Positions 24,235 through 31,693 of a stretch of DNA of 64,000 bases are shown here, piece by piece. Source of the DNA: a virus; IMG/VR virus record IMGVR_UViG_3300036832_000827, positions 1 through 64,000 of that record. One strand, 5' to 3'. Position numbers and translations under genes: made by a program. Position 1 is the first letter of the stretch. Every line of letters starts with the position of its first letter. The notes beneath the pieces were generated by a model that was not told the DNA's origin, did no database searches, and was given only the letters and a program-made list of their open reading frames with translations.

Positions 24235-24298
24235 TGTAGAATCTCCGCTAAAGTTGCGGTGTGAGATAAGAATAAGCGAAGGCGATTTGATATGTCAA
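24235..24298 (-). promoter_or_regulatory. early promoter P6 with hairpin-box leader
   Basis: TTGACA (24293-24298), 17 bases, TTATTC (24270-24275). The leader has stem CCGC/GCGG (245-248, 255-258) and box GATTCTACA (235-243), then CAGGAG. Confidence 0.85.
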
Positions 24299-24576
24299 CC
24301 GCTGCCAGCCCAATTGATAGCTCTGATGATCCCGGCTTTTGAGATCGGGAAATCAATTTCTGTAACGTTGATGTCTTCTGGCCGGTCTTCCCAGGTACGG
24401 GTCGGGGCTCCGTGCTGTTCGACATTATCGCTATCGTAATACTCTTTGACTTCTTTTTCGAGTTGCTTTATATCGCGGATGATTTCTGATCGGCGTTTCT
24501 CGGCTTCGCGTTTAGACCCGAAGGCTTCGATCTCCGGGCCGTCGACGGTGGATAGGTGTAGGTAATAGATTTTCAT
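24295..24576 (-). CDS. early protein of unknown function, probably leaderless mRNA
   Basis: Encodes 93 residues, MKIYYLHLSTVDGPEIEAFG, then a Lys/Glu-rich helix (REAEKRRSEIIRDIKQLEKE). The promoter directly upstream places transcription start within a few bases of the ATG, and no ribosome site is present, so translation is likely leaderless. The gene ends at the P6 promoter. Function unknown. Confidence 0.6.
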   Translation of the reverse strand: MKIYYLHLSTVDGPEIEAFGSKREAEKRRSEIIRDIKQLEKEVKEYYDSDNVEQHGAPTRTWEDRPEDINVTEIDFPISKAGIIRAINWAGSG

Positions 24577-24614
24577 AGTGGACTAAGAATAAGGCAAGCG
24601 GCTTTGAATGTCAA
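24577..24614 (-). promoter_or_regulatory. early promoter P7, no leader
   Basis: TTGACA (24609-24614), 17 bases, TATTCT (24586-24591), then TAGTCCACT and the ATG at 24576. Expected transcription start is about 24577-24580, giving a leader of 0-4 bases. It lacks the hairpin and GATNNTACA box of the other six early promoters. Confidence 0.85.
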
Positions 24615-24620
24615 CTCGCA

Positions 24621-24660
24621 GATAAAAGGAAAGGGCCTCGGGCATTTCTGCCAAAGGCCC
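24621..24660 (-). terminator. intrinsic terminator of the replication unit
   Basis: On the minus strand GGGCCT pairs with AGGCCC (24633-24638, 24655-24660), with an inner TGCC/GGCA stem, followed by TTTCCTTTT. It separates the replication genes from the early cluster. Confidence 0.85.
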
Positions 24661-24701
24661 AAGAGCACTCGTCTCGCAAAGGTGGGTAATTTTACCACAA
24701 T

Positions 24702-24941
24702 TCACGATCTCAGGGCGGCTGAGACGATATCGGCGATATGGCAGCCGGCCTCGCAGTTGGAATATTCGTTATAGGGGATGGCCTGGATATCGCGGAGGGC
24801 GTTGTAGTATTTGGTGAGTTTGAAGCTTTCGACGGCGGCGGCGAATTCTGCGGCATCGGTGACGAATGGCTCATCTCCGGCGTAGCCTTTACTGGCAAAA
24901 AAGTCCTGAGCTTGTTCGGCGATCGATCTATCTTTCGTCAT
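24702..24941 (-). CDS. small protein of unknown function in replication unit
   Basis: Encodes 79 residues from ATG 24939-24941; a longer reading is Ser/Pro/Thr-rich and out of frame with plausible sequence. MTKDRSIAEQAQDFFASKGY, then SFKLTKYYNALRDIQAI and a NCEAGCHIADIV tail with two Cys and one His. Overlaps the upstream gene by 14 bases. Function unknown. Confidence 0.55.
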   Translation of the reverse strand: MTKDRSIAEQAQDFFASKGYAGDEPFVTDAAEFAAAVESFKLTKYYNALRDIQAIPYNEYSNCEAGCHIADIVSAALRS

Positions 24942-25599
24942 TTTTGTAGAACTCCTCGACGGGTTTCCTGGCGAGTCCCCAGCGTTCGATGATATCGACG
25001 GCGCGGGTGAAGCCGGCTGAGCTGCTGGCGAGTGCAGCGGAGAGGTCGGCAAAGGGTTGTTCTCCGGCGTGAAGTTTTCCGCGCTCAAAGATAAATTTGT
25101 CATGGTCTTCGCGTCGGCAGTAGAAGCACGGGATGAGGATCTCGCGGTGGGTATCGTAGGGATCGACGACATAGAATTCGCCGAGCAGGTTGGCATGATT
25201 GTGATATTTCTTATCGAACCAGCATTTCTCGATGGCGGTAGCTTGACGGGCAGTAGCTTTGGTTTCGTCGTGCTCCTGGGCGGAGATGCGGATCTGTTTA
25301 TCGAGCTCGATCTTTTCCCAGGTGTTTTTCATCTCGTAGGCAGAGATGGGTGTTGCTCCGGTATGTTTCTTGAAGGCTTCTTTGAACGCGTGGTGGAGTT
25401 TATCTTCGGGAATGATGCCGAAGAGCATATCGGTCCAGGTCTCGGCTACCGATCCTATTTTGGCGGCGGCGATCTGTTGGTTCGATAGTTGGAAGGCGGC
25501 CTCAACTATCAGGGTCATTCTTTCGAGGTACTGCTGCCTGGTCTCGTTGGGCGACTCTTGCTCTGATGTCGTTGAGATGGTCTTGGTAGCTTCTGACAT
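24928..25599 (-). CDS. replication-region protein, possible helicase-loader-like
   Basis: Encodes 223 residues. Residues 25-95 (IVEAAFQLSNQQIAAAKIGS, then WTDMLFGIIPEDKLHHAFKEA) form a helical domain with the WxxxL...p...L..A pattern seen in phage helicase loader/inhibitor N-terminal domains, and a PCFYCRRED cysteine pair follows. It overlaps the DUF1376 gene, the usual replication-initiator neighbour. The helicase-loader suggestion is weak. Confidence 0.45.
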   Translation of the reverse strand: MSEATKTISTTSEQESPNETRQQYLERMTLIVEAAFQLSNQQIAAAKIGSVAETWTDMLFGIIPEDKLHHAFKEAFKKHTGATPISAYEMKNTWEKIELDKQIRISAQEHDETKATARQATAIEKCWFDKKYHNHANLLGEFYVVDPYDTHREILIPCFYCRREDHDKFIFERGKLHAGEQPFADLSAALASSSAGFTRAVDIIERWGLARKPVEEFYKNDER

Positions 25600-26383
25600 T
25601 TTCTACTCCGGGGATCGGTTTATGGATACGGTCGAGCCATCCGACAAAGAATGGCTCCGTCAGTTTTATGCCGTGCTCGGCCGTCCAGTCTTTCGCCTTG
25701 GCGAGTTCTTCGGTGATATCGCAGTGCATATATTCGGGATCTTGTTTCAATTGTTCCAAAAACGTATTCTCCTTCTCATCGAGAAAATTTATCTTTTTTG
25801 AGCGAGGGCGAGCGAGTGAGTGAGCGAGTGAGTCGAGCGAGTTTTCCTCTGGCGGCGATGCGTTAGCATTGCTCGTTTCTCTCTCCTCTCTCTCTCCTTT
25901 CTTTTTATTTATATTTATATTTAACTCTCTCTCTACTTTGCATGACCCAAGCATTGCTGGGGCATTGCCCTGGGCATTGCTTGGAGCATTGCTTGAGCTT
26001 GCCTCTATCTCCTGTGGTTTCTTGTGTTTCCGCCAACGTTGGTCAGCGGCGTGCTTTGCTCTGTCAGTTTGTTGGCGGTTTATTGCCGATTGTTTGCGTC
26101 GGATATTTTCCAAAGTTGAATTAACAATTCGATTTGGTTTACGTCTCTGCGCAGAAAAAAACTGCAAAATATTCTTTGCGATCTCAACCGTGCAGTCCTT
26201 TCCGATCTTTTCCGCGAGCCGTTTTGGATCGGCCGGAAGGCTCCCTTCCCACCACTCGATATCGAGCGCCCGGCGGTAAGCTCCTTCCTCGGCGAGCGTA
26301 AGATTTTCGACACGCTCGGAGTCCAGCATGGAACGAACGTACAGCGGATACCATGGTCGTCCTGTGAAGATAGGCTTGGGCAT
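25502..26383 (-). CDS. DUF1376 replication-associated protein
   Basis: Encodes 293 residues from ATG 26381-26383. WYPLYVRSMLDSERVENLTL then AEEGAYRRALDIEWWEGSLP is the DUF1376 signature, a winged-helix-like domain found in phage replication initiators. A low-complexity Lys/Glu/Arg linker (about residues 130-190) encoded by CT-rich repeats leads to a conserved C-terminal region (WTAEHGIKLTEPFFVGWLDR). No polymerase or helicase is seen in this window, so this is the likely start of replication function. Confidence 0.75.
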   Translation of the reverse strand: MPKPIFTGRPWYPLYVRSMLDSERVENLTLAEEGAYRRALDIEWWEGSLPADPKRLAEKIGKDCTVEIAKNILQFFSAQRRKPNRIVNSTLENIRRKQSAINRQQTDRAKHAADQRWRKHKKPQEIEASSSNAPSNAQGNAPAMLGSCKVERELNININKKKGEREERETSNANASPPEENSLDSLAHSLARPRSKKINFLDEKENTFLEQLKQDPEYMHCDITEELAKAKDWTAEHGIKLTEPFFVGWLDRIHKPIPGVENVRSYQDHLNDIRARVAQRDQAAVPRKNDPDS

Positions 26384-26390
26384 GACGGGG

Positions 26391-26633
26391 CTAAAACTTT
26401 CCAAAGGTCTTCTCGAACAAGTCCTCGGTCTCCTCTGCGGCGATGGCTCCTGGCCGGCAATTCCAGACCGCCGCGAGCTCTTCCAGGCTGCCGTGCTTTT
26501 CAAGGCGAAGCTTGCACCCGTCGCAGCGGAGTATCCACCAGTCGCCCAGCATAAAGACGCGGATCTCTTTTCCGCACAGTGGGCACGGATCGAATGAGGT
26601 CAATAGCTGCTCGCTAAACTCCTTCTCCCTCAT
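26391..26633 (-). CDS. Lar-like zinc-ribbon protein
   Basis: Encodes 80 residues from ATG 26631-26633. CPLCG (17-21) and CDGC (37-40) followed by a helix ending in AAVWNCRPG match the Lar-type domain (restriction alleviation family and related phage proteins). The domain is common and does not prove an anti-restriction role here. Overlaps the upstream gene by 20 bases. Confidence 0.6.
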   Translation of the reverse strand: MREKEFSEQLLTSFDPCPLCGKEIRVFMLGDWWILRCDGCKLRLEKHGSLEELAAVWNCRPGAIAAEETEDLFEKTFGKF

Positions 26634-27222
26634 CGACGATCCTGCTCTTGATCTTGTCGGATCCCTTGACCAGGTCGATGACAACGGCCCGGCCTTCGCC
26701 ATTGCGAGCTCCGACCTTGAAGTATTTGGTCTTGGTCTCGGGGTCTACCGGGAGCTCGGCCTCGTGCTTGTGCATCAGGTGATCGAGGATCTCCTTGGCT
26801 TCTACCTCCCTGGCCAGGACGCCGATCCGCTCAGTCTTAAAGGCGTGGTAATTTAGGGCCGGTTCGCGTAACTCAGGGATGTCGACCTCGGTCAAGATCT
26901 CCTCGGCACCTGGCAGGAAAGGATTGCCATCGGCGTCGGCATCGAGCACAACTTCCCTGGTCTTGACAGTGTCGTCGGCCGCATAGTCCTCGACCATCGT
27001 AAACAGGACACTCAGGCTCTCCGATGGCCCGATCTCATCCACACCGGGCTTCCCTGTCCGGTGTGCGAACCAAAGACCGCCAGTGGCCCGGTACGGCTTA
27101 AAGCCCAGGTCCAGACAACTATCCCAATCGCTCTTTCCGTCTTCGCTTAAATTCCCATACACCGGATCGGCCGTCACCGGCAGGTCCACTACATTTCCCT
27201 TCGTTGCTACTGTTTTTGCCAT
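26614..27222 (-). CDS. protein of unknown function
   Basis: Encodes 202 residues from ATG 27222; a GTG at 27234 overlaps the previous stop and is too close to AGGAGG, while the ATG is 14 bases from it, so the start is uncertain. It is acidic, with Trp/Gly clusters (FKPYRATGGLWFAHRTGKPG) and a terminal stretch typical of nucleic-acid-handling proteins. No family recognised. Confidence 0.55.
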   Translation of the reverse strand: MAKTVATKGNVVDLPVTADPVYGNLSEDGKSDWDSCLDLGFKPYRATGGLWFAHRTGKPGVDEIGPSESLSVLFTMVEDYAADDTVKTREVVLDADADGNPFLPGAEEILTEVDIPELREPALNYHAFKTERIGVLAREVEAKEILDHLMHKHEAELPVDPETKTKYFKVGARNGEGRAVVIDLVKGSDKIKSRIVDEGEGV

Positions 27223-27230
27223 AAAAATTC

Positions 27231-27503
27231 TCACTTCCTCCTAAACTCTTTTCTCGCCGGACACGCTGCGAAGTGCGACCGGTAGAGATTCTTTCCATAG
27301 ATGGCCGCGAACTCCTTCTCCTCATCCGTCGCAAAGCGGTAGAGCTTTCGCTCGCGGTCAATGACCAGGTTCCCGGCATAATGCGGCTCGGTCTCGATCG
27401 GATTCGGCTTTGGCCTGGGCGTCTTCTCCGATGGCAGCATCGTTAAAAAGACAATTGCCTTACCACACTTCGCGCATCTGCTCGTAGTGGGCACACTACT
27501 CAT
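27231..27503 (-). CDS. phage zinc-finger protein
   Basis: Encodes 90 residues with CAKCGKAIVFL (10-20) and a C-terminal HFAACP, a C..C...H...C pattern. The central FATDEEKEFAAIYGKNLYRS helix is conserved in comparable small phage proteins. It overlaps the next upstream gene by ATGA-like junction. Function unknown. Confidence 0.6.
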   Translation of the reverse strand: MSSVPTTSRCAKCGKAIVFLTMLPSEKTPRPKPNPIETEPHYAGNLVIDRERKLYRFATDEEKEFAAIYGKNLYRSHFAACPARKEFRRK

Positions 27504-27676
27504 GCCGTCAAAAGCAGCACTGCCTTGACCAAAAGTATGATCGCCAGGGCGACCGCGATAACCCTGAAGATGACCTTGAAGGGCCCCGACATCGAGACGT
27601 AATTGTCGACGAGATAAAAAGCTACGCCGATCACAACGATCAGACCCAGCACTGTATAGATATTCAGGTTCGGCAT
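27500..27676 (-). CDS. small two-pass membrane protein
   Basis: Encodes 58 residues from ATG 27674-27676. Two hydrophobic segments, VLGLIVVIGVAFYLVDNYVS and VIFRVIAVALAIILLVKAVL. It overlaps the downstream zinc-finger gene by four bases. The topology resembles small holins or phage membrane effectors, but its place in the early block argues against lysis timing. The 180 bases upstream (27677-27856) hold no gene or clear signal. Confidence 0.5.
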   Translation of the reverse strand: MPNLNIYTVLGLIVVIGVAFYLVDNYVSMSGPFKVIFRVIAVALAIILLVKAVLLLTA

Positions 27677-27856
27677 ATAATTTATTTTCTCCTGTGATCG
27701 CGGGGGCGTGCCGTGCCGGCCTTGCATCTACCGCACACGCCTAAGCCGACACAGCCCGCGCTCCCGCCCTTTAGGGATCGACTCTTGAACTTCCCCTTCA
27801 CTCATCCAGTTTCACAAAAGCGAAGTTCGTCCGCGTCCTTGCGGATGGCGGTATCC

Positions 27857-28324
27857 CTAAAACTTTTCAATACCCCCTCTCCAGATATAGTCACCCTTGT
27901 CCTCGCGAACCGTCGCTTCCTCATCCTGGCACCCACACTCCAGCCCGATAAGATCTTCCCTCACCGTCCGCCAGAAGTTCCGCACCTTCCCGCCCGGCAC
28001 GTGGTTGTCTTCGAAAGCTCCCTCCAGGCCAAACTGATCCAAGAGCCACTTGGCCTCATTCGACGTCACCCGGTTGACTCCACCAGAAGCCCCCTGCCGG
28101 CTAAAACTCAGGTGATACTCCGGGCCGGCCTTCTCGCCCTCGGCGATATACTCAACGGCCGACATCACAACGAAATTAAGCTCGGGGTGATACCATGAGC
28201 GGCAAACGATAGAGCTTGGCAGGCCTCGCAGGGTGTCCGGCGTACGCATCTCGCGCCAGGCTGGATTCCGTGGCTTCAGCGTCTGAACTACACTAACTGA
28301 GCGCGTCCCTGTGATCTTTTCCAT
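27857..28324 (-). CDS. conserved phage protein of unknown function
   Basis: Encodes 155 residues. WREMRTPDTLRGLPSSIVCR, then YHLSFSRQGASGGVNRVT and a Gly/Cys-rich C-terminus, belongs to a phage-restricted group of unknown role (HLS.SR motif). Overlaps nothing, nine bases from the next gene. Function unknown. Confidence 0.55.
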   Translation of the reverse strand: MEKITGTRSVSVVQTLKPRNPAWREMRTPDTLRGLPSSIVCRSWYHPELNFVVMSAVEYIAEGEKAGPEYHLSFSRQGASGGVNRVTSNEAKWLLDQFGLEGAFEDNHVPGGKVRNFWRTVREDLIGLECGCQDEEATVREDKGDYIWRGGIEKF

Positions 28325-28333
28325 ATCTCTGCC

Positions 28334-28630
28334 TCATTTCTTCATCCATAAACTCAATTGCTCGGGCGTCGCCTTGAACTGAAAAAGTCCGAGCTCTTCG
28401 GATAGCGTCGGGCCCCGCTTCAGCGTGTAGCGCGGGTAGCACATCTCAATGAACTGATCGAAGCACAAGCTGCACATCGGAGCCTCGCCAAAATCGAGCT
28501 CAAAAATTCTGACAAACAACCTAAGATCGTGCCCCTTGAAATGATGAACGACCGTGCTCTCGACCCACGGCTTAAGAGATTTTGCACAGTATCTGCACAG
28601 GGGAGCCGGCTCTTCTTCCTCATCGGCCAT
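28334..28630 (-). CDS. small zinc-binding protein
   Basis: Encodes 98 residues with CRYCAKSL (12-19) and CSLCFDQFIEMC (53-64). The spacing is similar to the 68-residue protein at 29796-30002, so the two may be paralogues. Two bases separate it from the VRR-NUC gene. Function unknown. Confidence 0.55.
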   Translation of the reverse strand: MADEEEEPAPLCRYCAKSLKPWVESTVVHHFKGHDLRLFVRIFELDFGEAPMCSLCFDQFIEMCYPRYTLKRGPTLSEELGLFQFKATPEQLSLWMKK

Positions 28631-28631
28631 C

Positions 28632-29048
28632 TCACTTCAGGATCTCCTTGAACTGCCCGATAAAAGATTGCAGGCTGTCCGCTACGATGACCTTACAGTG
28701 TGCCCGCCTCATCGCGTCATGCCACTGAAGCTGCTCGGGCGTCGGCACCTGTCCCCTCATCTTTACCTCAACGAAATAGATCCTCCCGCCCAAAAGGAAA
28801 AATCTGTCGGCCGTTCCCTTCTTGCATAGCTGAAGCCAGTTCCTTCTCTCCCGCCAGGTGCCCGTCACGCGGTCCTTGAACCGCTTGACCACTTCGACCT
28901 TTCCGGAGTTGAGCCGGTCATTGTAGACACGGTGCACGTCAAGCCAGTGCTGGATCGATTTAGAGATAAAACTCTCCTTTGGCTCGATCGCCCTCGGCCG
29001 GCCAGTGACCGGAAATAACCCGCCGCGAAAATCCTTCACTCGCATCAA
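28632..29048 (-). CDS. VRR-NUC domain nuclease
   Basis: Encodes 138 residues. The core GTADRFFLLGGRIYFVEVKM (78-97) contains the catalytic D81 and E93-V-K95 of the VRR-NUC (PD-D/ExK) fold, followed by a Gln-rich helix (TPEQLQWHDAMRRAH). In phages these short nucleases act on structured or branched DNA during replication and recombination. It sits three bases upstream of a hypothetical gene in the recombination block. Confidence 0.85.
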   Translation of the reverse strand: MMRVKDFRGGLFPVTGRPRAIEPKESFISKSIQHWLDVHRVYNDRLNSGKVEVVKRFKDRVTGTWRERRNWLQLCKKGTADRFFLLGGRIYFVEVKMRGQVPTPEQLQWHDAMRRAHCKVIVADSLQSFIGQFKEILK

Positions 29049-29050
29049 CT

Positions 29051-29470
29051 TTACTTTTCAACCCAGATCAGCCTGAATGTATGGCCGGGGTAGTGCCATG
29101 AATTAGAGAACACTTGAAAATGGCAGTCGAGAATTTTCGCTAGTTCCTCGCAAGCGACAAGCATTTTGCTATCAACGTGATAGGGTTCGGATACAAAGGC
29201 CTTACGATCCGCAAAGGTTGTGGTCCCCCAATGATCGAATCGTATGTCCCGAAAATGAATGCGGAGAACCTCTTCGACGTCGTAGTACATTTCTCGTCGG
29301 CCAATTTGCCCGCGAAAAGCTTTTCGGATACGAATCTTTACCCATCCGGGGATCCCGTAGTGGACGGGTGAAGGACCAAGCAATTTCCGTCCGGCAAAGA
29401 TCACACGTTGCGTAGGATCAATATGCGCGTATTGTTCTGCACTGGCTTCTGTAATACGGTTTTGTATCAT
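29051..29470 (-). CDS. hypothetical protein
   Basis: Encodes 139 residues with a basic central region (RIRKAFRGQIGRREM) and aromatic clusters (SNSWHYPGHTFRLIWVEK). No family recognised. It overlaps the upstream gene by four bases. Confidence 0.5.
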   Translation of the reverse strand: MIQNRITEASAEQYAHIDPTQRVIFAGRKLLGPSPVHYGIPGWVKIRIRKAFRGQIGRREMYYDVEEVLRIHFRDIRFDHWGTTTFADRKAFVSEPYHVDSKMLVACEELAKILDCHFQVFSNSWHYPGHTFRLIWVEK

Positions 29471-29679
29471 CGCTTATTCAGTTCCTCGATCAACGCCTCG
29501 GCACGCAGGACGGCCAGGGCCTCTGCATCGTCAAAATTTCCCTTACGGAGATAAGCAGATAGCATCATCGCCGCGAACAATTCCCGCTTCGTCAGCCCCG
29601 AGCCGTGAACACCCTCCTGCATGAACGGCATCGAATGCGTCTCTTCGGCAAAAACCAGATCATCTCCGTTTGTCTTCAT
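29467..29679 (-). CDS. small hypothetical protein
   Basis: Encodes 70 residues; the C-terminal two thirds form a helix (LTKRELFAAMMLSAYLRKGN, then DDAEALAVLRAEALIEELNK). It overlaps the downstream gene by ATGA. Function unknown. Confidence 0.55.
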   Translation of the reverse strand: MKTNGDDLVFAEETHSMPFMQEGVHGSGLTKRELFAAMMLSAYLRKGNFDDAEALAVLRAEALIEELNKR

Positions 29680-29686
29680 TTTGTTT

Positions 29687-29791
29687 TCACCTCGCCGGAT
29701 AAAAGACCACGATGCTGAACGCGACTACCGCCAGCAAGATCAGGAAAACCGTCACCGGCCGCTGTGTAATGTACGCGCTCCATCTGGCCAT
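29687..29791 (-). CDS. 34-residue membrane peptide
   Basis: ATG 29789-29791 to 29687: a short basic N-terminus (MARWSAYITQRP), then a 20-residue hydrophobic segment (VFLILLAVVAFSIVVFYP). It sits seven bases upstream of the 29679 start. Single-pass miniprotein of unknown role; a longer reading through 29944 runs over the neighbouring gene and was not chosen. Confidence 0.5.
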   Translation of the reverse strand: MARWSAYITQRPVTVFLILLAVVAFSIVVFYPAR

Positions 29792-29795
29792 AAAA

Positions 29796-30002
29796 TTATT
29801 TCCCCCCTCTCGGGTCGAACATCTCGATAAATTCAAAAAGACACTTCGAGCACATATCGGGATCTGGTCCGCCGTCCTTTCGCGTGACCTCGATCCCGAT
29901 GTTAAGGAACTCGTTATGGAAGACCTGCGAGTCGCGAAGCTCACGGTTCTCGTCGGATTCGCTCAGCTCGCCCTTGCAGAAATCACAAAATATTTTTGTC
30001 AT
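29796..30002 (-). CDS. small zinc-binding protein
   Basis: Encodes 68 residues with CDFCKGELSE (6-15) and CSKCLFEFIEMFDPR (51-65). It resembles the 98-residue protein at 28334-28630 in the C..C...IEM pattern. It overlaps the following gene by ATGA. Function unknown. Confidence 0.55.
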   Translation of the reverse strand: MTKIFCDFCKGELSESDENRELRDSQVFHNEFLNIGIEVTRKDGGPDPDMCSKCLFEFIEMFDPRGGK

Positions 30003-30439
30003 ACGTCTATCTCAAATAGCAGTTTGCGTTGCAGTGGATGCGTGTCGACGCGTGGTCTTGATCCGCGCGACCAGGAACCGCCACCACGTTCCCCGATACA
30101 TTTCCATCCCGCCGCTTTGACGCTTGTTCCCTTCTCGGTATCGAGTATGTAAGTGATCGCTCGGCGATAACCCATTTCGCGTGCGGCTCGCCAGGCTGCG
30201 GCATACAATATCGAACACGCATTCCGCGTTCCGTCCGTACACAGCCTGACCACTTCCACGGTCCAGCCGTCGTCATAATTTCTCGACACCGGCCGTCCGA
30301 CGATCGCCACTCCGACGATCCTTTCGCCGTTCGACGCTCCGAGCGAGAACTTGTGGCCGCGTGGAACCCCATGATGCCGATGATGCTCTTCGACAAACGC
30401 ATAAGCCTCGTGCAAAGTTATCGGAACGATCTCAAGCAT
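29999..30439 (-). CDS. GNAT-like phage protein (XF1762 type)
   Basis: Encodes 146 residues. EEHHRHHGVPRGHKFSLGAS, then VGVAIVGRPVSRNYDDGWTV and RRAITYILDTEKGTSVKAAG, match the XF1762-type family, a compact acetyltransferase-like fold widespread in phages. Whether it acetylates anything is unknown. Ten bases lie between it and the J-like gene. Confidence 0.75.
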   Translation of the reverse strand: MLEIVPITLHEAYAFVEEHHRHHGVPRGHKFSLGASNGERIVGVAIVGRPVSRNYDDGWTVEVVRLCTDGTRNACSILYAAAWRAAREMGYRRAITYILDTEKGTSVKAAGWKCIGERGGGSWSRGSRPRVDTHPLQRKLLFEIDV

Positions 30440-30443
30440 TTCC

Positions 30444-31118
30444 TCATACAGTCACCGGAGCATTCACTGTCAAGATCTTTACGCTCTGTTGCAATTCGAC
30501 GAACTTCTCGTGCGAGCCGGTCGCGATATCCGGGTGCAATTTTGCAGCGGCACGCTTGTACGCTTCGACCCTGGCCACCGGATCGGCCAGGATGTCGTGG
30601 CGATTGAGTCCCGAGTGCGTCGCCAGGAAAGCCGCCGCGTCCTCAACGCTCGTCGTCCGCCCTTCGGCCGATGGAAGGGCCTTATACCCTTCATACTGGG
30701 CCCGGCCGCGACCGCCGCCTGTAACGCCGTACCGATCGATCTTGCGCAAGGCTTCCATCGCTTCGGCAATGGCGCGGACATTCGCTTCATAGCGCGTGAA
30801 CTGATCGCACTCGAATTGCATCGGGACCCAGCGCTTGTTCCCCAGGTCCCAAACATCGAACCTGACAACGATGCCCGGATGCTCCGGAGCGCGTGCGTCT
30901 CTCCTGAGCCGGCCGTCCGCACGAACATCCCAGGTCTGGTGCGCCGTCTGGATAACGCATGAGCCAACGCGGTATTCGAGCTTCCAAAGCTCGCGCTCCA
31001 GTTGATTCAAGATTGCGTCCCACGTTTTACCGAACGGCGACGGCTTTCGTTCATCCGCCGCCGTCAGCGGCCGTGGAAACTTTCCTTCAAGGCTTTTGTA
31101 GGTGTAGTTAAGGCTCAT
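30444..31118 (-). CDS. protein with C-terminal J-domain-like HPD motif
   Basis: Encodes 224 residues. Residues 1-150 are a novel region with a large aromatic/charged core. Residues 176-220 (ADPVARVEAYKRAAAKLHPD, then SHEKFVELQQSVKI) show the helix-HPD-helix arrangement of J-domains, with HPD at 195-197. Such a domain could stimulate a host DnaK-type chaperone, as lambda-like replication initiators exploit. The gene begins 20 bases after a GATTTTACA box. Confidence 0.55.
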   Translation of the reverse strand: MSLNYTYKSLEGKFPRPLTAADERKPSPFGKTWDAILNQLERELWKLEYRVGSCVIQTAHQTWDVRADGRLRRDARAPEHPGIVVRFDVWDLGNKRWVPMQFECDQFTRYEANVRAIAEAMEALRKIDRYGVTGGGRGRAQYEGYKALPSAEGRTTSVEDAAAFLATHSGLNRHDILADPVARVEAYKRAAAKLHPDIATGSHEKFVELQQSVKILTVNAPVTV

Positions 31119-31138
31119 AAAAAAACGTTCCAGGTCTT

Positions 31139-31266
31139 TGTAAAATCGGACGCGATCACTCGTTCAGTCTTTCTGTAATATCGGCAATCCTCACTCGTTC
31201 GTCGTCGCTGTAGTATCGGTCTGCTTCACTCGTTCGCAATCGATGTAAGATCCATCTTCTTCACTA
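31139..31266 (-). repeat. mini-array 3, three two-box units
   Basis: The minus strand holds GAACGAGTGA three times alternating with GATCTTACA, GATACTACA, GATATTACA and GATTTTACA, with 8-base spacers and a 35-bp period. All second boxes are of the nine-base GATNNTACA type found only at the edges of the big arrays. The TGA of the 89-residue gene is inside the middle unit, so the gene's last codons are repeat sequence. The last box lies 20 bases upstream of the 31118 start. Confidence 0.75.
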
Positions 31267-31460
31267 AGAAAATCTATCGCCATCCGTTCTCGCCGGAGCC
31301 CGTCATCTTCACTCCAAAGGCGGGTCGTGAGCTTTGCGATCTCGCTTCGCCGCCGCATGATCTCTGCCCGTCGCAGGTCCCGTTCTTCGCGGGTAAGCTG
31401 GGCGTAGTAGTTCTTCGCCTCGTAAAAATCCATCCGTTTTGGTCTCGACACGTATCTCAT
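31191..31460 (-). CDS. small basic coiled-coil protein
   Basis: Encodes 89 residues from ATG 31458-31460. Residues 10-60 form a charged helix (KNYYAQLTREERDLRRAEIM). The last 14 residues (ERVKQTDTTATTNE) are encoded by a repeat unit. A longer frame to 31715 has no protein-like sequence. It overlaps the downstream 78-residue gene by ATGA. Function unknown. Confidence 0.5.
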   Translation of the reverse strand: MRYVSRPKRMDFYEAKNYYAQLTREERDLRRAEIMRRRSEIAKLTTRLWSEDDGLRRERMAIDFLSEEDGSYIDCERVKQTDTTATTNE

Positions 31461-31693
31461 AAATAGATCATCGTGGCCGCGTTTCGGATCTTCATTACCA
31501 GCCGGGCGACGGCAGCTCGTGGGGATGCTCCAAAAGCCATGCCGCGCGAATTTATCCAGGCGCAGCAACGCGTTCCGGTGTTGCGGACCCGCATCTCTCC
31601 GAGCGGCGTCTCGACCTTTACTCCGCCTGATCGGCGCAGGTTTCGCTCGACGTCGCGAATGATCCTTTCCCACTCCTTGACCGTGTCTTCCAT
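31457..31693 (-). CDS. small hypothetical protein behind a structured leader
   Basis: Encodes 78 residues, MEDTVKEWERIIRDVERNLR, then a Gly/Arg/Ala-rich half (CCAWINSRGMAFGASPRAAV). The ATG has only a weak ribosome site; an upstream ATG in another frame has AGGAG. The 205-base leader (31694-31898) is strongly structured. Function unknown. Confidence 0.5.
   Translation of the reverse strand: MEDTVKEWERIIRDVERNLRRSGGVKVETPLGEMRVRNTGTRCCAWINSRGMAFGASPRAAVARLVMKIRNAATMIYL

Noticed and set aside
25860-25935. CT-rich microsatellite as a regulatory signal
   Set aside because: It encodes the charged linker of the DUF1376 protein and shows no other feature.
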